From contig DASQWR010000187.1 of the NCBI GenBank assembly GCA_035640155.1, positions 1 to 15,835 on the forward strand: DNA of 15,835 nucleotides. The letters run 5' to 3'. The notes beneath the pieces are model-generated. The model was not told the DNA's origin and did not search any database. It saw only the letters and a program-made list of their open reading frames with translations. The stretch's first letter is position 1, and every line of letters begins with the position of its first letter. This DNA is from JALYQB01 sp035640155. Lineage in GTDB: Bacteria > Actinomycetota > Actinomycetes > Mycobacteriales > Pseudonocardiaceae. A program made the position numbers and the translations under genes. This document shows positions 1-7,469 of this stretch, one piece after another.

Positions 1-653
1 AAGGCGATCGACCCGACCGGTTCCACGCCGAGCAGCCGGACACTGGGATAGGTCCTGCGCAGCTCACCTCCGGTACCACACAGCGACCCGCCGGTGCCGA
101 CCGCGCCGATCAGGTAGTCAATGCTGTGTGGGAGAGCGGCAGTCAGCTCTGCGGCGACCGCGCGGTAGCTTTCGGCGTTACTGGGGTTGTTGTGCTGCTC
201 GGTAAAGATGGTGTTGTCGCTGTCCTTGGCCAGTCGCGCGGCCAACTCCTCGCGAGCGCCGGTCGCCAGACCGTCCTCACCGTCCTCGGTGACGTAGATC
301 AGTTCCGCACCGAGTGCCCGCATCGCCCGCAGCTTGTCCGGGCTGGCGTGTCTGTCGACAACCGCGGTGAAGGTGTAGCCGCGTTCGGCGGCCACGACTG
401 CCAGTCCCATGCCGGTGTTTCCCGATGTGGACTCCACGATCCGCCCGCCAGGGCGCAGCTCGCCCCTGCTCTCGGCATCGAGCACCATCTGCCGGGCTAC
501 CCGGATCTTTGCGGTCCCGGTCGGGTTGAAAAATTCCAGCTTGAGCAACAGTCGGGTCCGTGACGCGGTGCGGCACAGCTCGAACAATGGAGTGTATCCG
601 GTCAGGTCGGAAACGCGGGTGACTACGGCGGGAGAGTGCAGCGGCCTACTCAT
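1..653 (-). CDS. sbnA: SbnA-like PLP-dependent synthase (N-(2-amino-2-carboxyethyl)-L-glutamate synthase), partial at its C-terminus
   Basis: This gene runs off the left edge; the first 217 residues are present, about two thirds of the usual ~330. It is a fold-type II PLP enzyme of the cysteine synthase family. Visible motifs are the PLP lysine in NPTGTAKIR (K49), the substrate loop STSGNTG (75-81) and the phosphate-binding GTGGS (186-190). Cysteine synthases usually read NPxxSVKDR at the lysine; the divergent form here resembles SbnA/VioB-type enzymes that join O-phospho-L-serine to L-glutamate. Function is inferred mainly from the neighbours: an SbnB-like dehydrogenase, which would release L-2,3-diaminopropionate from the product, and an SbnH-like decarboxylase lie in the same operon. 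The ATG overlaps the decarboxylase stop by 8 bp, implying translational coupling. By family alone it could be a cysteine or cystathionine synthase; context argues against that. Confidence 0.85.
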   Translation of the reverse strand, partial: MSRPLHSPAVVTRVSDLTGYTPLFELCRTASRTRLLLKLEFFNPTGTAKIRVARQMVLDAESRGELRPGGRIVESTSGNTGMGLAVVAAERGYTFTAVVDRHASPDKLRAMRALGAELIYVTEDGEDGLATGAREELAARLAKDSDNTIFTEQHNNPSNAESYRAVAAELTAALPHSIDYLIGAVGTGGSLCGTGGELRRTYPSVRLLGVEPVGSIA

Positions 654-2004
654 GGCTGTCCCATCGCCACCGCGCGACCCCGTCTTCCCACCACACGACG
701 ACCTTCGGCGGTAGTGGCAGATCGTGGAACGGCGACTCGTTGGAGTCCATCTGGTATCCGGCGGTATTGAGGTACACGAGCAGGTCACCGATTGCCGGGC
801 GGTGCGGAAATTGGATCTTCCGCCAGCTGAACAGGTCGGATTCCAGGCAGCTCACGCCCGCAACGCAGGCCGGGAACGCTGGGCCGTCAGGCTCTGGGCC
901 GTCAGGTTGTCGAGGGCTGTCCGAGATCAGTACCGGATCCGGCAGGAACTCGCTGTTGAACCATTGTTCGGACAGGCTCAGGCTGGTCCCGTCCACGGTG
1001 ATGATGGCATAGCCACGCTCCTTGACTCCCTGCACCCGGAGCACGGTGAAACCAGCCTGGTCAAGCAGCGCCCGACCGGGTTCGCACAGCAGTGTGACGC
1101 CAGCCTCGCGCAGCAACGCCGTCAGGGTATGCGGTTGGCCGGCCGGGGTGGTGGCGAGCACCACGCGCAGCATGTCCGCGCCGGCTACCGGGGAGTGGTA
1201 AGGGTAGAACTCGGCAAACTGCCGCTCGCCGTGGAAGTTGGCTGCGCGCAGCGCCGGTGCGAACAGCCGCCAGTCCTCGGCGTCGACATAGCTCACCGCG
1301 AACCCACCGCCGATGTTCACGCAGGACGCCGGCAGCCCGGCGGCACGAGCCCGTTGCACCCATCCGACAAGCGACGCGGCGAGCTCGGCGCGGGGTGCCG
1401 GCGCATAGCCGGTCAGGTGGAAGCTGAACCCCTCGAGCTGCACCGCCGACCCGGCGTCCCGGCAGTGGCGCAGCGCGATCTCCAGCTCGGTCTCGGTCAT
1501 CCCGAACCGGCTGTCTCCGTCAGGCGGTGCGGCACGCAACAGCAGCCGCACCACGCCGTAGCGGCCGCTCAGCCCGATCAGCGCCGCCAGCTCGTCGAGG
1601 GCGTCGACGGTGAGCAGGCAGCCGTGCAAGGTGGCCAGCCGGTGCAGCTCGGCGCTCTTCGCGGGACCGGTGACCACGATGCGTTCGCCGCGCACGCCCT
1701 CGCCGAGTGCGCCGCGGAGCTCGCCGATGCTCGCGACATCTACCCCGATGCCCAGTTCGGCGCAGCACCGGATCCAGCAGGACGCCTTGTTGGCCTTCTT
1801 GGCGAAGTACACCTGGCCGTCGACCCCCGCGTCCCCCATCGCCGCGCAGAACTCGCCGGTGGCAGCGGCGAACCGCTCGGGGAAGACCACGTGGAACGGC
1901 CCACCCACGGCGCGCGCCAGGTCGTGCACGAGCGCGCGATCGGCACCGAGCAGCCGGCGGGTCTGTGCCTCCTGGCGAGCCGGAAGGTGGGTTGTCAGTT
2001 CCAT
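646..2004 (-). CDS. sbnH: SbnH-like PLP-dependent decarboxylase of a diaminopropionate conjugate
   Basis: A 452-residue fold-type III decarboxylase of the ornithine/diaminopimelate/SbnH group. The PLP lysine is in YFAKKANKA (K70), the glycine-rich phosphate loop is NIGGGF (230-235), EPGR is at 308-311, and the catalytic cysteine region is CLESD (C386). SbnH removes the Dap-derived carboxylate of a staphyloferrin B intermediate, leaving an ethylenediamine unit; an equivalent step is expected for EDDS-type chelators. The true substrate here cannot be read from sequence. I chose ATG 2004 (sequence starts MELTTHLPAR), preceded by a weak GGTGAG, over a longer in-frame start at 2055 that would add an arginine-rich stretch inside the SbnB-like gene. 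This start overlaps the SbnB-like gene by 10 bp. A plain diaminopimelate or ornithine decarboxylase is the alternative, but the AKKANKA form and the flanking Dap genes favour SbnH. Confidence 0.88.
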   Translation of the reverse strand: MELTTHLPARQEAQTRRLLGADRALVHDLARAVGGPFHVVFPERFAAATGEFCAAMGDAGVDGQVYFAKKANKASCWIRCCAELGIGVDVASIGELRGALGEGVRGERIVVTGPAKSAELHRLATLHGCLLTVDALDELAALIGLSGRYGVVRLLLRAAPPDGDSRFGMTETELEIALRHCRDAGSAVQLEGFSFHLTGYAPAPRAELAASLVGWVQRARAAGLPASCVNIGGGFAVSYVDAEDWRLFAPALRAANFHGERQFAEFYPYHSPVAGADMLRVVLATTPAGQPHTLTALLREAGVTLLCEPGRALLDQAGFTVLRVQGVKERGYAIITVDGTSLSLSEQWFNSEFLPDPVLISDSPRQPDGPEPDGPAFPACVAGVSCLESDLFSWRKIQFPHRPAIGDLLVYLNTAGYQMDSNESPFHDLPLPPKVVVWWEDGVARWRWDSHE

Positions 2005-2978
2005 ACGCTCACCACCTGACCCAGCCCGCGCTTCTCGGCGACCTCGGCGAACCAATGACCGAGCGCGATGTCAGTGATCACCAGGCCGCTGTTGTAGGCG
2101 AACACGCTCTGCTCGGGGGTGTCCCGGCCCGCTGCCCGGCGAGCGAGGATGTCAGGTAGTTCGGCGTCCACAGGCCGTAGCCGGCCGGTGGCGTCAGCCA
2201 TGTCGGTGCCGGTGACCGCCATCTGTGCCGCGCTGGTGGCGACCACGTAATTGGCCTCGTGCAGTGTTGACGGGGTCAGCCCGTGCCCGAGCAGGATGCA
2301 CAGCGCACCGGACTTGCAGTCCTGGGCCCGCACCGCCACCGATGTCGCGGAGCCTGCTGCAGCGATGATCACATCAGCCTCGCCGGCCGCCACCCGGGCG
2401 TCGCCGACCAGCTCGACGTCCCGATCGGGGTGGTGACGACGCAGCTGCGCACGAACATCGGCGATTCCGTCCGGGTGGCTACCGGAGAGCATCAAACGCT
2501 CCAGCCCCGGCATCGTTACCAACAGGAACGGGAGTGCCTGGCGGCCTTGGGTCCCGGTTCCGATCAACAGGGCGCTGCGACTGGCCGGCGTTGCGCACTC
2601 CCGGGCTAGCAACGCGGACACCGCTGGGGTGCGCAGCGATCCAATCCGCCCGCAGTCCATCAGCGCGATCGGCAGCCCACTGCGGTCGTCGTAGAGCTGC
2701 AGTGTGGTGTAGTAATGCTGGTCGCTCCGCCCGAGGGTGAGGCCATGCTTGTAGGAAGTCTTGATTCCCACGAGTTCGCGGGAGCCGTCCCGGCCGAGCA
2801 TCGCGTAGGCAACCGAGCGTCCATCGTCTGGCTTAACAGTCAATTTGCGCGGGTTGGCCGAGCTACCCTCGGCCAACGCCAGGTACGCCCGCTCCACCAC
2901 CTCGACCACCTCGCCTGGAATGGCCTCGATGGTGGCCAAATCCTCAGTACTCAGCACCCGCAGGCCCGGCCACCTCAT
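1995..2978 (-). CDS. sbnB: SbnB-like N-(2-amino-2-carboxyethyl)-L-glutamate dehydrogenase (ornithine cyclodeaminase superfamily)
   Basis: A 327-residue member of the ornithine cyclodeaminase / mu-crystallin family, of normal length. An early lysine lies in GIKTSYKHG (K73), a conserved block RIGSLRTPA follows at 111-119, and the dinucleotide-binding turn is LIGTGTQG (138-145). SbnB uses NAD+ to split N-(2-amino-2-carboxyethyl)-L-glutamate into 2-oxoglutarate and L-2,3-diaminopropionate. That role fits the adjacent SbnA-like gene. ATG 2978 is chosen because it overlaps the oxygenase stop as ATGA; a longer in-frame start at 3080 would lie wholly inside the oxygenase gene. 2-Oxoglutarate released here could also feed the neighbouring oxygenase, though that is only a thought. 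By family alone it might be an ornithine cyclodeaminase; the operon makes SbnB the better call. Confidence 0.88.
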   Translation of the reverse strand: MRWPGLRVLSTEDLATIEAIPGEVVEVVERAYLALAEGSSANPRKLTVKPDDGRSVAYAMLGRDGSRELVGIKTSYKHGLTLGRSDQHYYTTLQLYDDRSGLPIALMDCGRIGSLRTPAVSALLARECATPASRSALLIGTGTQGRQALPFLLVTMPGLERLMLSGSHPDGIADVRAQLRRHHPDRDVELVGDARVAAGEADVIIAAAGSATSVAVRAQDCKSGALCILLGHGLTPSTLHEANYVVATSAAQMAVTGTDMADATGRLRPVDAELPDILARRAAGRDTPEQSVFAYNSGLVITDIALGHWFAEVAEKRGLGQVVSVWN

Positions 2979-3946
2979 GTGAGACACGGGTCCAGCACCC
3001 GCTGTCCGTAGCCGTGTTCGGTCGCCTCGGCGGCCGGCCGTTGCCGGCCTGGCACCCTGACCGACACCCGCCGCAACCACCGGTCGGTGCCGTCGAAGCG
3101 GGCTCGAAAGGACTCCCGACCATGCACCGCAGCGTCATTGTCGATCACGAGCACGTCACCGGGAGCCAACCGTATCCGGACCGCGACCCGGTCCAGCTCC
3201 TCGCGCAACCGAAGGTAGGCGTCGAGGTAGGCGGGCTCGCCGTCGCTCAGCGGGGTGTAGGCCGGGTCGTAGCGCAGCCCTAGGCCAGCTCCGGCATCCC
3301 AGAGTGTGGCGACCGGGACCGGTGGGGCATCGCTGCGCTGTGCTTCCGCGTAAGCAGAGTCAGGCAGGATCGGTAGCGTCGGGCGGGACAGCACGTCCCG
3401 GTCGTCGAGGTCCAGGTCGGTGTGGCGGACACAGGCCGTGTAGGTCGCCACCCGGTCGGGATTGCGGGCGCAGCTCAGCATCAGCAGGTTGGCCCGCGCG
3501 GGGTGGAATGCGTCTTCGGTGTGCGGACTCAGCTCGACGCTGCTGCTCGCGCCGGTCTGGTCCTGCTCCTCGCCCTTGGTGGGCACAATGTCGTGTACCA
3601 GGCGACCGTCCTGCTGGCCTTCCCAGCCCAGAGGCCGGCCCAGCGCCGAAGCCAGCAACAGCAGCTGCGCGGCCCACTCGTCCGTGTGCCCAGTTGCGAC
3701 GTGCGACCAATGCGGGGGCGTCGGGCCGAGGTTCACATCGAAGGGCAGGCCTCGCAGGACGAGCACCCCGTGGGGAGAGCGCGGGACGCAGCGGCTCAGT
3801 TCCGGGTCAAGGTCCTCGGCGACAGCCGGGAGGGCGGCGCCGAGGGCGGCAGGTTCGGTGGTGAGGGTGCGGCTTAGGTGTGGGGACATGGTGCGCAACG
3901 ACTCAATCGATGTCTCGGAGAGCTGACGGACGGGAACCACAACCAC
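2975..3946 (-). CDS. Fe(II)/2-oxoglutarate-dependent amino-acid hydroxylase (clavaminate synthase / AsnO / VioC-like)
   Basis: A 323-residue TauD/TfdA-superfamily oxygenase. The metal triad is visible as HTE (H142, E144) within HTEDAFHP and the distal histidine in AVHGRESF (H275). An arginine cluster, RWLRRVSVR (289-297), supplies the 2-oxoglutarate carboxylate ligand. A glutamate in place of the usual aspartate in HxD is typical of the subgroup that hydroxylates free amino acids at the beta carbon (AsnO on asparagine, VioC and OrfP on arginine). The RYDP segment (D227) sits roughly where arginine hydroxylases carry substrate-binding lid aspartates; I recall this rather than aligned it. It is the first gene of the metallophore operon. 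GTG 3946 has a good AGAGGAG site seven bases upstream. I infer hydroxylation of an amino acid to be built into the metallophore, arginine or aspartate being candidates. The family is near certain, the substrate is not. Confidence 0.87.
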   Translation of the reverse strand: MVVVPVRQLSETSIESLRTMSPHLSRTLTTEPAALGAALPAVAEDLDPELSRCVPRSPHGVLVLRGLPFDVNLGPTPPHWSHVATGHTDEWAAQLLLLASALGRPLGWEGQQDGRLVHDIVPTKGEEQDQTGASSSVELSPHTEDAFHPARANLLMLSCARNPDRVATYTACVRHTDLDLDDRDVLSRPTLPILPDSAYAEAQRSDAPPVPVATLWDAGAGLGLRYDPAYTPLSDGEPAYLDAYLRLREELDRVAVRIRLAPGDVLVIDNDAAVHGRESFRARFDGTDRWLRRVSVRVPGRQRPAAEATEHGYGQRVLDPCLT

Positions 3947-4009
3947 GGTAGGTCTCCTCTGTTGAAGGTGATCGTGGTGGTGGCGCGGGCAGCCTGGGAA
4001 CCGACCGTG

Positions 4010-4038
4010 ACGCTAGCGACACAGGGCGCAGTAGGCAA
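4010..4038 (-). promoter_or_regulatory. Candidate promoter of the leftward metallophore operon
   Basis: On the minus strand TTGCCT (4033-4038) and TAGCGT (4010-4015) are separated by exactly 17 bases, resembling a vegetative -35/-10 pair. Transcription would begin near 4003, leaving a leader of about 57 bases before the oxygenase GTG. The -35 hexamer lies inside the upstream iron-box candidate, so a bound repressor would block polymerase. The -10 match is only moderate. Confidence 0.45.
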
Positions 4039-4049
4039 GCCTCTCCTAA
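4031..4049. promoter_or_regulatory. Iron box 1, putative DtxR/IdeR operator
   Basis: GTAGGCAAGCCTCTCCTAA agrees with the iron-box consensus TTAGGTTAGSCTAACCTAA at 14 of 19 positions by my hand count. It lies in the gap between the divergent synthesis and import operons and covers the -35 of the candidate leftward promoter. In actinobacteria DtxR/IdeR/DmdR loaded with Fe(II) binds such sites to repress siderophore genes. The regulator is inferred. Confidence 0.6.
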
Positions 4050-4051
4050 AA

Positions 4052-4070
4052 ATAAGTTAGCCTCACCTCC
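4052..4070. promoter_or_regulatory. Iron box 2, putative DtxR/IdeR operator
   Basis: ATAAGTTAGCCTCACCTCC agrees with the same consensus at 14 of 19 positions by hand count, including the central GTTAGCCT. Its centre is 21 bp, about two helical turns, from that of iron box 1, so two repressor dimers could sit on one DNA face. It covers the candidate -35 of the rightward importer operon. Confidence 0.65.
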
Positions 4071-4085
4071 TTGGCGGATTACTTC
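4057..4085 (+). promoter_or_regulatory. Candidate promoter of the rightward importer operon
   Basis: TTAGCC (4057-4062) and TACTTC (4080-4085) are 17 bases apart, a weak -35/-10 pair whose -35 lies within iron box 2. Transcription would start near 4092, giving a leader of about 50 bases. The match is poor, so the pairing is tentative. Confidence 0.3.
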
Positions 4086-4133
4086 CACGGCGGGAGCGGC
4101 TTAGGTATGCCTTGCAGTGGTGTCCCGGCGTAC

Positions 4134-4138
4134 GGAGG
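4134..4138 (+). promoter_or_regulatory. Ribosome binding site that fixes the binding-protein start
   Basis: GGAGG lies five bases before GTG 4144. This supports starting the binding protein at 4144 rather than at the in-frame GTG 4117, which has no comparable site and would add nine residues ahead of the twin-arginine signal. Confidence 0.75.
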
Positions 4139-4143
4139 TTTTC

Positions 4144-5700
4144 GTGGAGCTGACCCGACGACGGTTGTTAACGCTCGGAGCCGGTACGGCAGCTGGCCTG
4201 GCGCTGGCCTCATGCACCGGGGGCAGGTCGGGCACTGGAGGAGAACCGAGCGCCGTGGCGGGACCGGCGGGACCGCCGCGGCCCGGTGGCACGCTGCGGG
4301 TCGGTGCGTTGGGCAAGGTCGCCGCGATCACCCAGGATCCGCACGGCTCGCAGAGCAACGAGAGCGACTACCTGATCATCGCGCTGGCCTACGACCCGCT
4401 GACTGTACCCGGCGACCCGCGCACGGTGACCCCCCGGCTGGCCAGCAGCTGGGAGGCCAGCCCGGATCTGCGCCGGCACCGGTTCACGCTGGCCGAGGGT
4501 GCTCGGTTCCACGACGGCAGTCCAGTCACCTCGGCGGATGTGGTGTGGTCGCTGCAACGACTGCGCGCCACCCCGGCCGGTGCGTCGCGGCTCCCGGGAA
4601 TCGACCCGGCAGGCATCGTCGCCGACGGATCGAACGCGGTCGTGTTGACGTCGAACTACCCCAACGTCGACCTGCCGCTGCTGGTCCGGCTGACCACGTT
4701 CGTGCTCAAGCAGGACACCGCGAATGTCGCGGGCGCTCCTGGCACCGGTCCGTTCCGACTCGAGTCTTACCGGCAGGGCAATGCCCGGCTGGTCCGCAAT
4801 GATGCCTGGTACGGCGGTGCACCGCTGCTGGACGCAGTCAACGTGCGGATCTTCGAGAGCCCGCAGGCGATGGTGAACGCGCTGTTCACCGGCGAGATCG
4901 ACGTCGCGTCCAACGTCGGCCCGGTGGCGGCCCGGACCGCGCAGGGCCGTGACGGGATTCAGATCGTGCGCCGCCCGGACGACTCGGCCATGCCGATCGT
5001 CATGCGGGTCGCCGACGGCCCCTTCGCCGACGTCCGGGTTCGGGAAGCGTTCCGGCTGGCCGTCGACCGGGACGCCATGGTAGCCCAGGCGCTGTCCGGG
5101 TTCGGCAGGATCGCCAACGACATCATGGGCACCGGTGACCCGGCATATGCGAGGGATCTACCGCAGCGCCGACGGGATCCCGCCCGGGCGGCCGCGTTGC
5201 TCGACGAGGCCGGCTTCGACCGCTCGGCCCGGTATCAGCTGATCACTGCCGACGAAACACCAGGACAGGCCGAGTCGGCCACCCTGTTCGCCACCCAGGT
5301 GCGCGACATCGGGGTGGGCATCGACGTGGTCCGACAGGATCTGAACACGTTCTACGACGAGACGTGGCTGAACGCGCCGCTGTACACGACGTACTGGGGC
5401 ACCAACGACTCGGTGACCTTCTTCGCCAGCAAGACGATGATCTCCGGTGCGGGGCAGAACGAGACCGGGCAGCAGGACCCCGCCTTCGATACTGCCTACC
5501 AGCAGGCGGTGAGCACGGCTGACGAGCAACAGCGGGCCATCGCGCTGCGGAGCCTGCAGGAAATCGAGTACCAGCGGTCCGGCTACCTGCTCTGGGGTAT
5601 GGCCGACGGCGTGGACCTGGCCTCGGACAAGGTCGGTGACCTGCCGAAGCTGGCCGGTTTCGGGCGGGTCCAGTTCGAGCACACATGGCTCGCAGGCTGA
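4144..5700 (+). CDS. Opp/Dpp-type ABC importer substrate-binding lipoprotein (SBP family 5)
   Basis: A 518-residue extracytoplasmic solute-binding protein of the DppA/OppA/NikA family. The N-terminus MELTRRRLLTLG has a twin-arginine motif, followed by a hydrophobic stretch and the lipobox LASC (C24), indicating export by Tat or Sec and lipid anchoring outside the membrane. The family signature DGSPVTSADVVWSL (about residues 123-136) is clear, and the length is normal. It heads an operon of binding protein, two permeases and a double ATPase. Family 5 proteins bind peptides, nickel complexes, or opine/aminocarboxylate metallophores (staphylopine, for example), so the ligand is open. Its divergent position beside the metallophore genes and two iron boxes suggests it captures the metal-loaded product. 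The long gap to a conventional siderophore-binding fold rules out an FhuD-type protein. Confidence 0.92.
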   Translation: MELTRRRLLTLGAGTAAGLALASCTGGRSGTGGEPSAVAGPAGPPRPGGTLRVGALGKVAAITQDPHGSQSNESDYLIIALAYDPLTVPGDPRTVTPRLASSWEASPDLRRHRFTLAEGARFHDGSPVTSADVVWSLQRLRATPAGASRLPGIDPAGIVADGSNAVVLTSNYPNVDLPLLVRLTTFVLKQDTANVAGAPGTGPFRLESYRQGNARLVRNDAWYGGAPLLDAVNVRIFESPQAMVNALFTGEIDVASNVGPVAARTAQGRDGIQIVRRPDDSAMPIVMRVADGPFADVRVREAFRLAVDRDAMVAQALSGFGRIANDIMGTGDPAYARDLPQRRRDPARAAALLDEAGFDRSARYQLITADETPGQAESATLFATQVRDIGVGIDVVRQDLNTFYDETWLNAPLYTTYWGTNDSVTFFASKTMISGAGQNETGQQDPAFDTAYQQAVSTADEQQRAIALRSLQEIEYQRSGYLLWGMADGVDLASDKVGDLPKLAGFGRVQFEHTWLAG

Positions 5701-5712
5701 CCGAGGACCCAG

Positions 5713-6660
5713 GTGCCTCGCATCGTGAGACGGATTCTCCGACTGCTGGGATTGCTCGGCCGCCGGGTGGTGCTGTTGGCCGTCTTGCTCGTCGGAGTGT
5801 TCGCCTCGGTCACGTTCCTGCCGCGCGACGCGGCCCAATCCACCCTGGATCGCGGCGCCTCGGCAGCCGAGCTGGCTGCCCGACGCGCGCAGCTCGGCCT
5901 CGATCAGCCGTTGATCGAGCGGTTCGCCCGGTGGATGGGCGGGCTGTTCACCGGTGATCTCGGCACCGCGGCGCGCGGCCGGCCGGTGGCCGACGTGGTA
6001 CTGGTCGCGCTGCCCAACACCGTGCTGTTGGGTGGACTCGCCCTCGCGCTGACCGTGATCGTGGCGGTGACGGTGGCCTGTCTGGCCACCCTGCGCCCGG
6101 GGGGACCGTTGGACCGGCTGATCTCCGGCACGGCCACGGTAACCCTGGCGCTGCCGGAGTTCGTGGTCGGCAGCGTGCTGGTGCTGGTCTTCGCGCTGTG
6201 GGCCGGCCTGCTCCCGGCGGTCGCGATCATCTCGGCCGGCGGGTCGGTGGCACCGCAGGCGTTGATCCTGCCGGTGCTGGCGGTGGCGATTCCCCAGCTC
6301 GGCTGGAACGTGCGGCTGGTGCGGGCCGCGTTGGCCGACGAGGCCCGAGCGCCGCACGTGGACGCCGCCCAGCTGGACGGGTTGTCCCAATCACGGCTGC
6401 TGGTGCGCCACCTGCTTCCCGGCGTGCTCCCGGCCGTGGCAGCTGCCGCAGTGACCTCGGTGGGTATGGTGTTGGGCGGCGCGATCGTCGTGGAGGCGAT
6501 CTTCAACTACCCCGGTGTCGGCGCGGTGCTGGCGCAGGCAGTCCAGGACCGGGACGCGCCGCTGGTCGCCGGCGTCGTTGCGCTGACCGGGGCACTGATC
6601 CTGGGCCTGCTGCTGCTCGCCGACGCGGTGCGGGCCTGGGCCACCTGGGGGACGCGGTGA
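5713..6660 (+). CDS. ABC importer permease, DppB/OppB type
   Basis: A 315-residue inner-membrane permease of the binding-protein-dependent transport family. It opens with a membrane helix (about 17-35), then the periplasmic block typical of DppB proteins (LGLDQPL at 61-67, TGDLGT at 80-85). Several more hydrophobic helices follow. The cytoplasmic EAA coupling loop contains DAAQLDGLS (217-225) followed by HLLPGVLP (233-240), which docks on the ATPase. GTG 5713 follows a GAGG and lies 12 bases after the binding-protein stop; an in-frame GTG at 5725 is an alternative. Its stop overlaps the second permease start as GTGA. It forms the translocation pore with that permease. Confidence 0.92.
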   Translation: MPRIVRRILRLLGLLGRRVVLLAVLLVGVFASVTFLPRDAAQSTLDRGASAAELAARRAQLGLDQPLIERFARWMGGLFTGDLGTAARGRPVADVVLVALPNTVLLGGLALALTVIVAVTVACLATLRPGGPLDRLISGTATVTLALPEFVVGSVLVLVFALWAGLLPAVAIISAGGSVAPQALILPVLAVAIPQLGWNVRLVRAALADEARAPHVDAAQLDGLSQSRLLVRHLLPGVLPAVAAAAVTSVGMVLGGAIVVEAIFNYPGVGAVLAQAVQDRDAPLVAGVVALTGALILGLLLLADAVRAWATWGTR

Positions 6661-7469
6661 GGGCCGGCGGTCGCCGGTTCTGGTGGCGGCTGGTCCCCGC
6701 CCTACTGATCGTCGGGACCGTAGTCGGCCCGCTCCTGGCACCGCACCCGATCGACGAGCCGGTCACGGTGCCCTACGCGACGCCGAGCGCGGCCGTCCCG
6801 CTCGGGGGGGACCAGCTCGGTCGAGACGTCCTCAGCCGGCTGCTCGCTGGCGGCGCAGAGCTGCTGCTCACTGCCGCGGCGGTGGCGCTGGTGGTCACCG
6901 CACTGTCCGCCCTGCTCGGGGTGGTCGCGGTGCTGCGTCCACTGGTGGGCCGGCTGATCGAGCGGCTGGCCGACGTGCTGATCCTGCTGCCGCCGGTGCT
7001 CGGCATCCTGCTGATCGTGCTGTCCTGGCCAGACGGGGGACGGCTGGCGCTGTGCTGCGCGGCAGTGCTGCTCGCGCTGCCCTACGCGGTGCGGGTGGTG
7101 GCTGCATCGGCCGCTCCGATCGCCTCCGCCGGGTTCGTCGAGGCCGCCGTGGCCGGCGGTGAGCGGCTCGGGTGGCTGGTCTGGTGGGAGGTGCTGCCGA
7201 ACCTGCGCGCGGTGCTGGTCACCCTGCTCGGGCTGCGTTTCGTGGCTGCCGTCTACATCGTTGCCACCGCCGCTTTTTTGCAGGTCGGCCCCCAGCCACC
7301 AGCGGCGAACTGGGCGCTGATGATCCGAGAGAATGCGGCCGGGATCCTGCTCAATCCGTGGGCGGTGATCGCGCCGAGCCTGGCGATCGGGTTGCTCGCG
7401 GTCGGGGTCAACGCCACCGTTGAGGCACTGGCGCCCGGTCGCGGCCCGGTCCGGCTGGCGCGGCTGTGA
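6657..7469 (+). CDS. ABC importer permease, DppC/OppC type
   Basis: A 270-residue inner-membrane permease. After a first membrane helix (about 11-29) comes the DppC hallmark LGGDQLGRDVLSRL (49-62), then further helices and the coupling loop GFVEAAVAGGERLG (159-172) ending in VLPNL. GTG 6657 is chosen because it overlaps the previous stop as GTGA; the reading frame stays open well upstream, but that part lies within the first permease. Its own stop overlaps the ATPase start in the same way. At 270 residues it is slightly short for a DppC, mostly from a short cytoplasmic N-terminus. Confidence 0.92.
   Translation: MRAGGRRFWWRLVPALLIVGTVVGPLLAPHPIDEPVTVPYATPSAAVPLGGDQLGRDVLSRLLAGGAELLLTAAAVALVVTALSALLGVVAVLRPLVGRLIERLADVLILLPPVLGILLIVLSWPDGGRLALCCAAVLLALPYAVRVVAASAAPIASAGFVEAAVAGGERLGWLVWWEVLPNLRAVLVTLLGLRFVAAVYIVATAAFLQVGPQPPAANWALMIRENAAGILLNPWAVIAPSLAIGLLAVGVNATVEALAPGRGPVRLARL

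Noticed and set aside
724..2019. Long open frame (431 codons) on the + strand opposite the SbnH-like decarboxylase
   Set aside because: It is an antisense shadow from high-GC third positions; the translation is rich in Arg/Gln/His/Gly with no motif, whereas the minus strand shows a complete PLP decarboxylase.
3903..4088. 61-codon minus-strand frame spanning the divergent regulatory region
   Set aside because: It overlaps the oxygenase start and both iron boxes, has no ribosome site and no recognisable product.
4101..4119. Possible third iron box beginning TTAGGTATGCC
   Set aside because: Only about 11 of 19 positions match and the right half-site is absent; its centre is 49 bp from box 2, so I do not call it.
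5158..6390. 410-codon minus-strand open frame opposite the binding protein and first permease
   Set aside because: Gln/His/Arg-rich translation without motifs; both + strand genes are unambiguous ABC importer parts.
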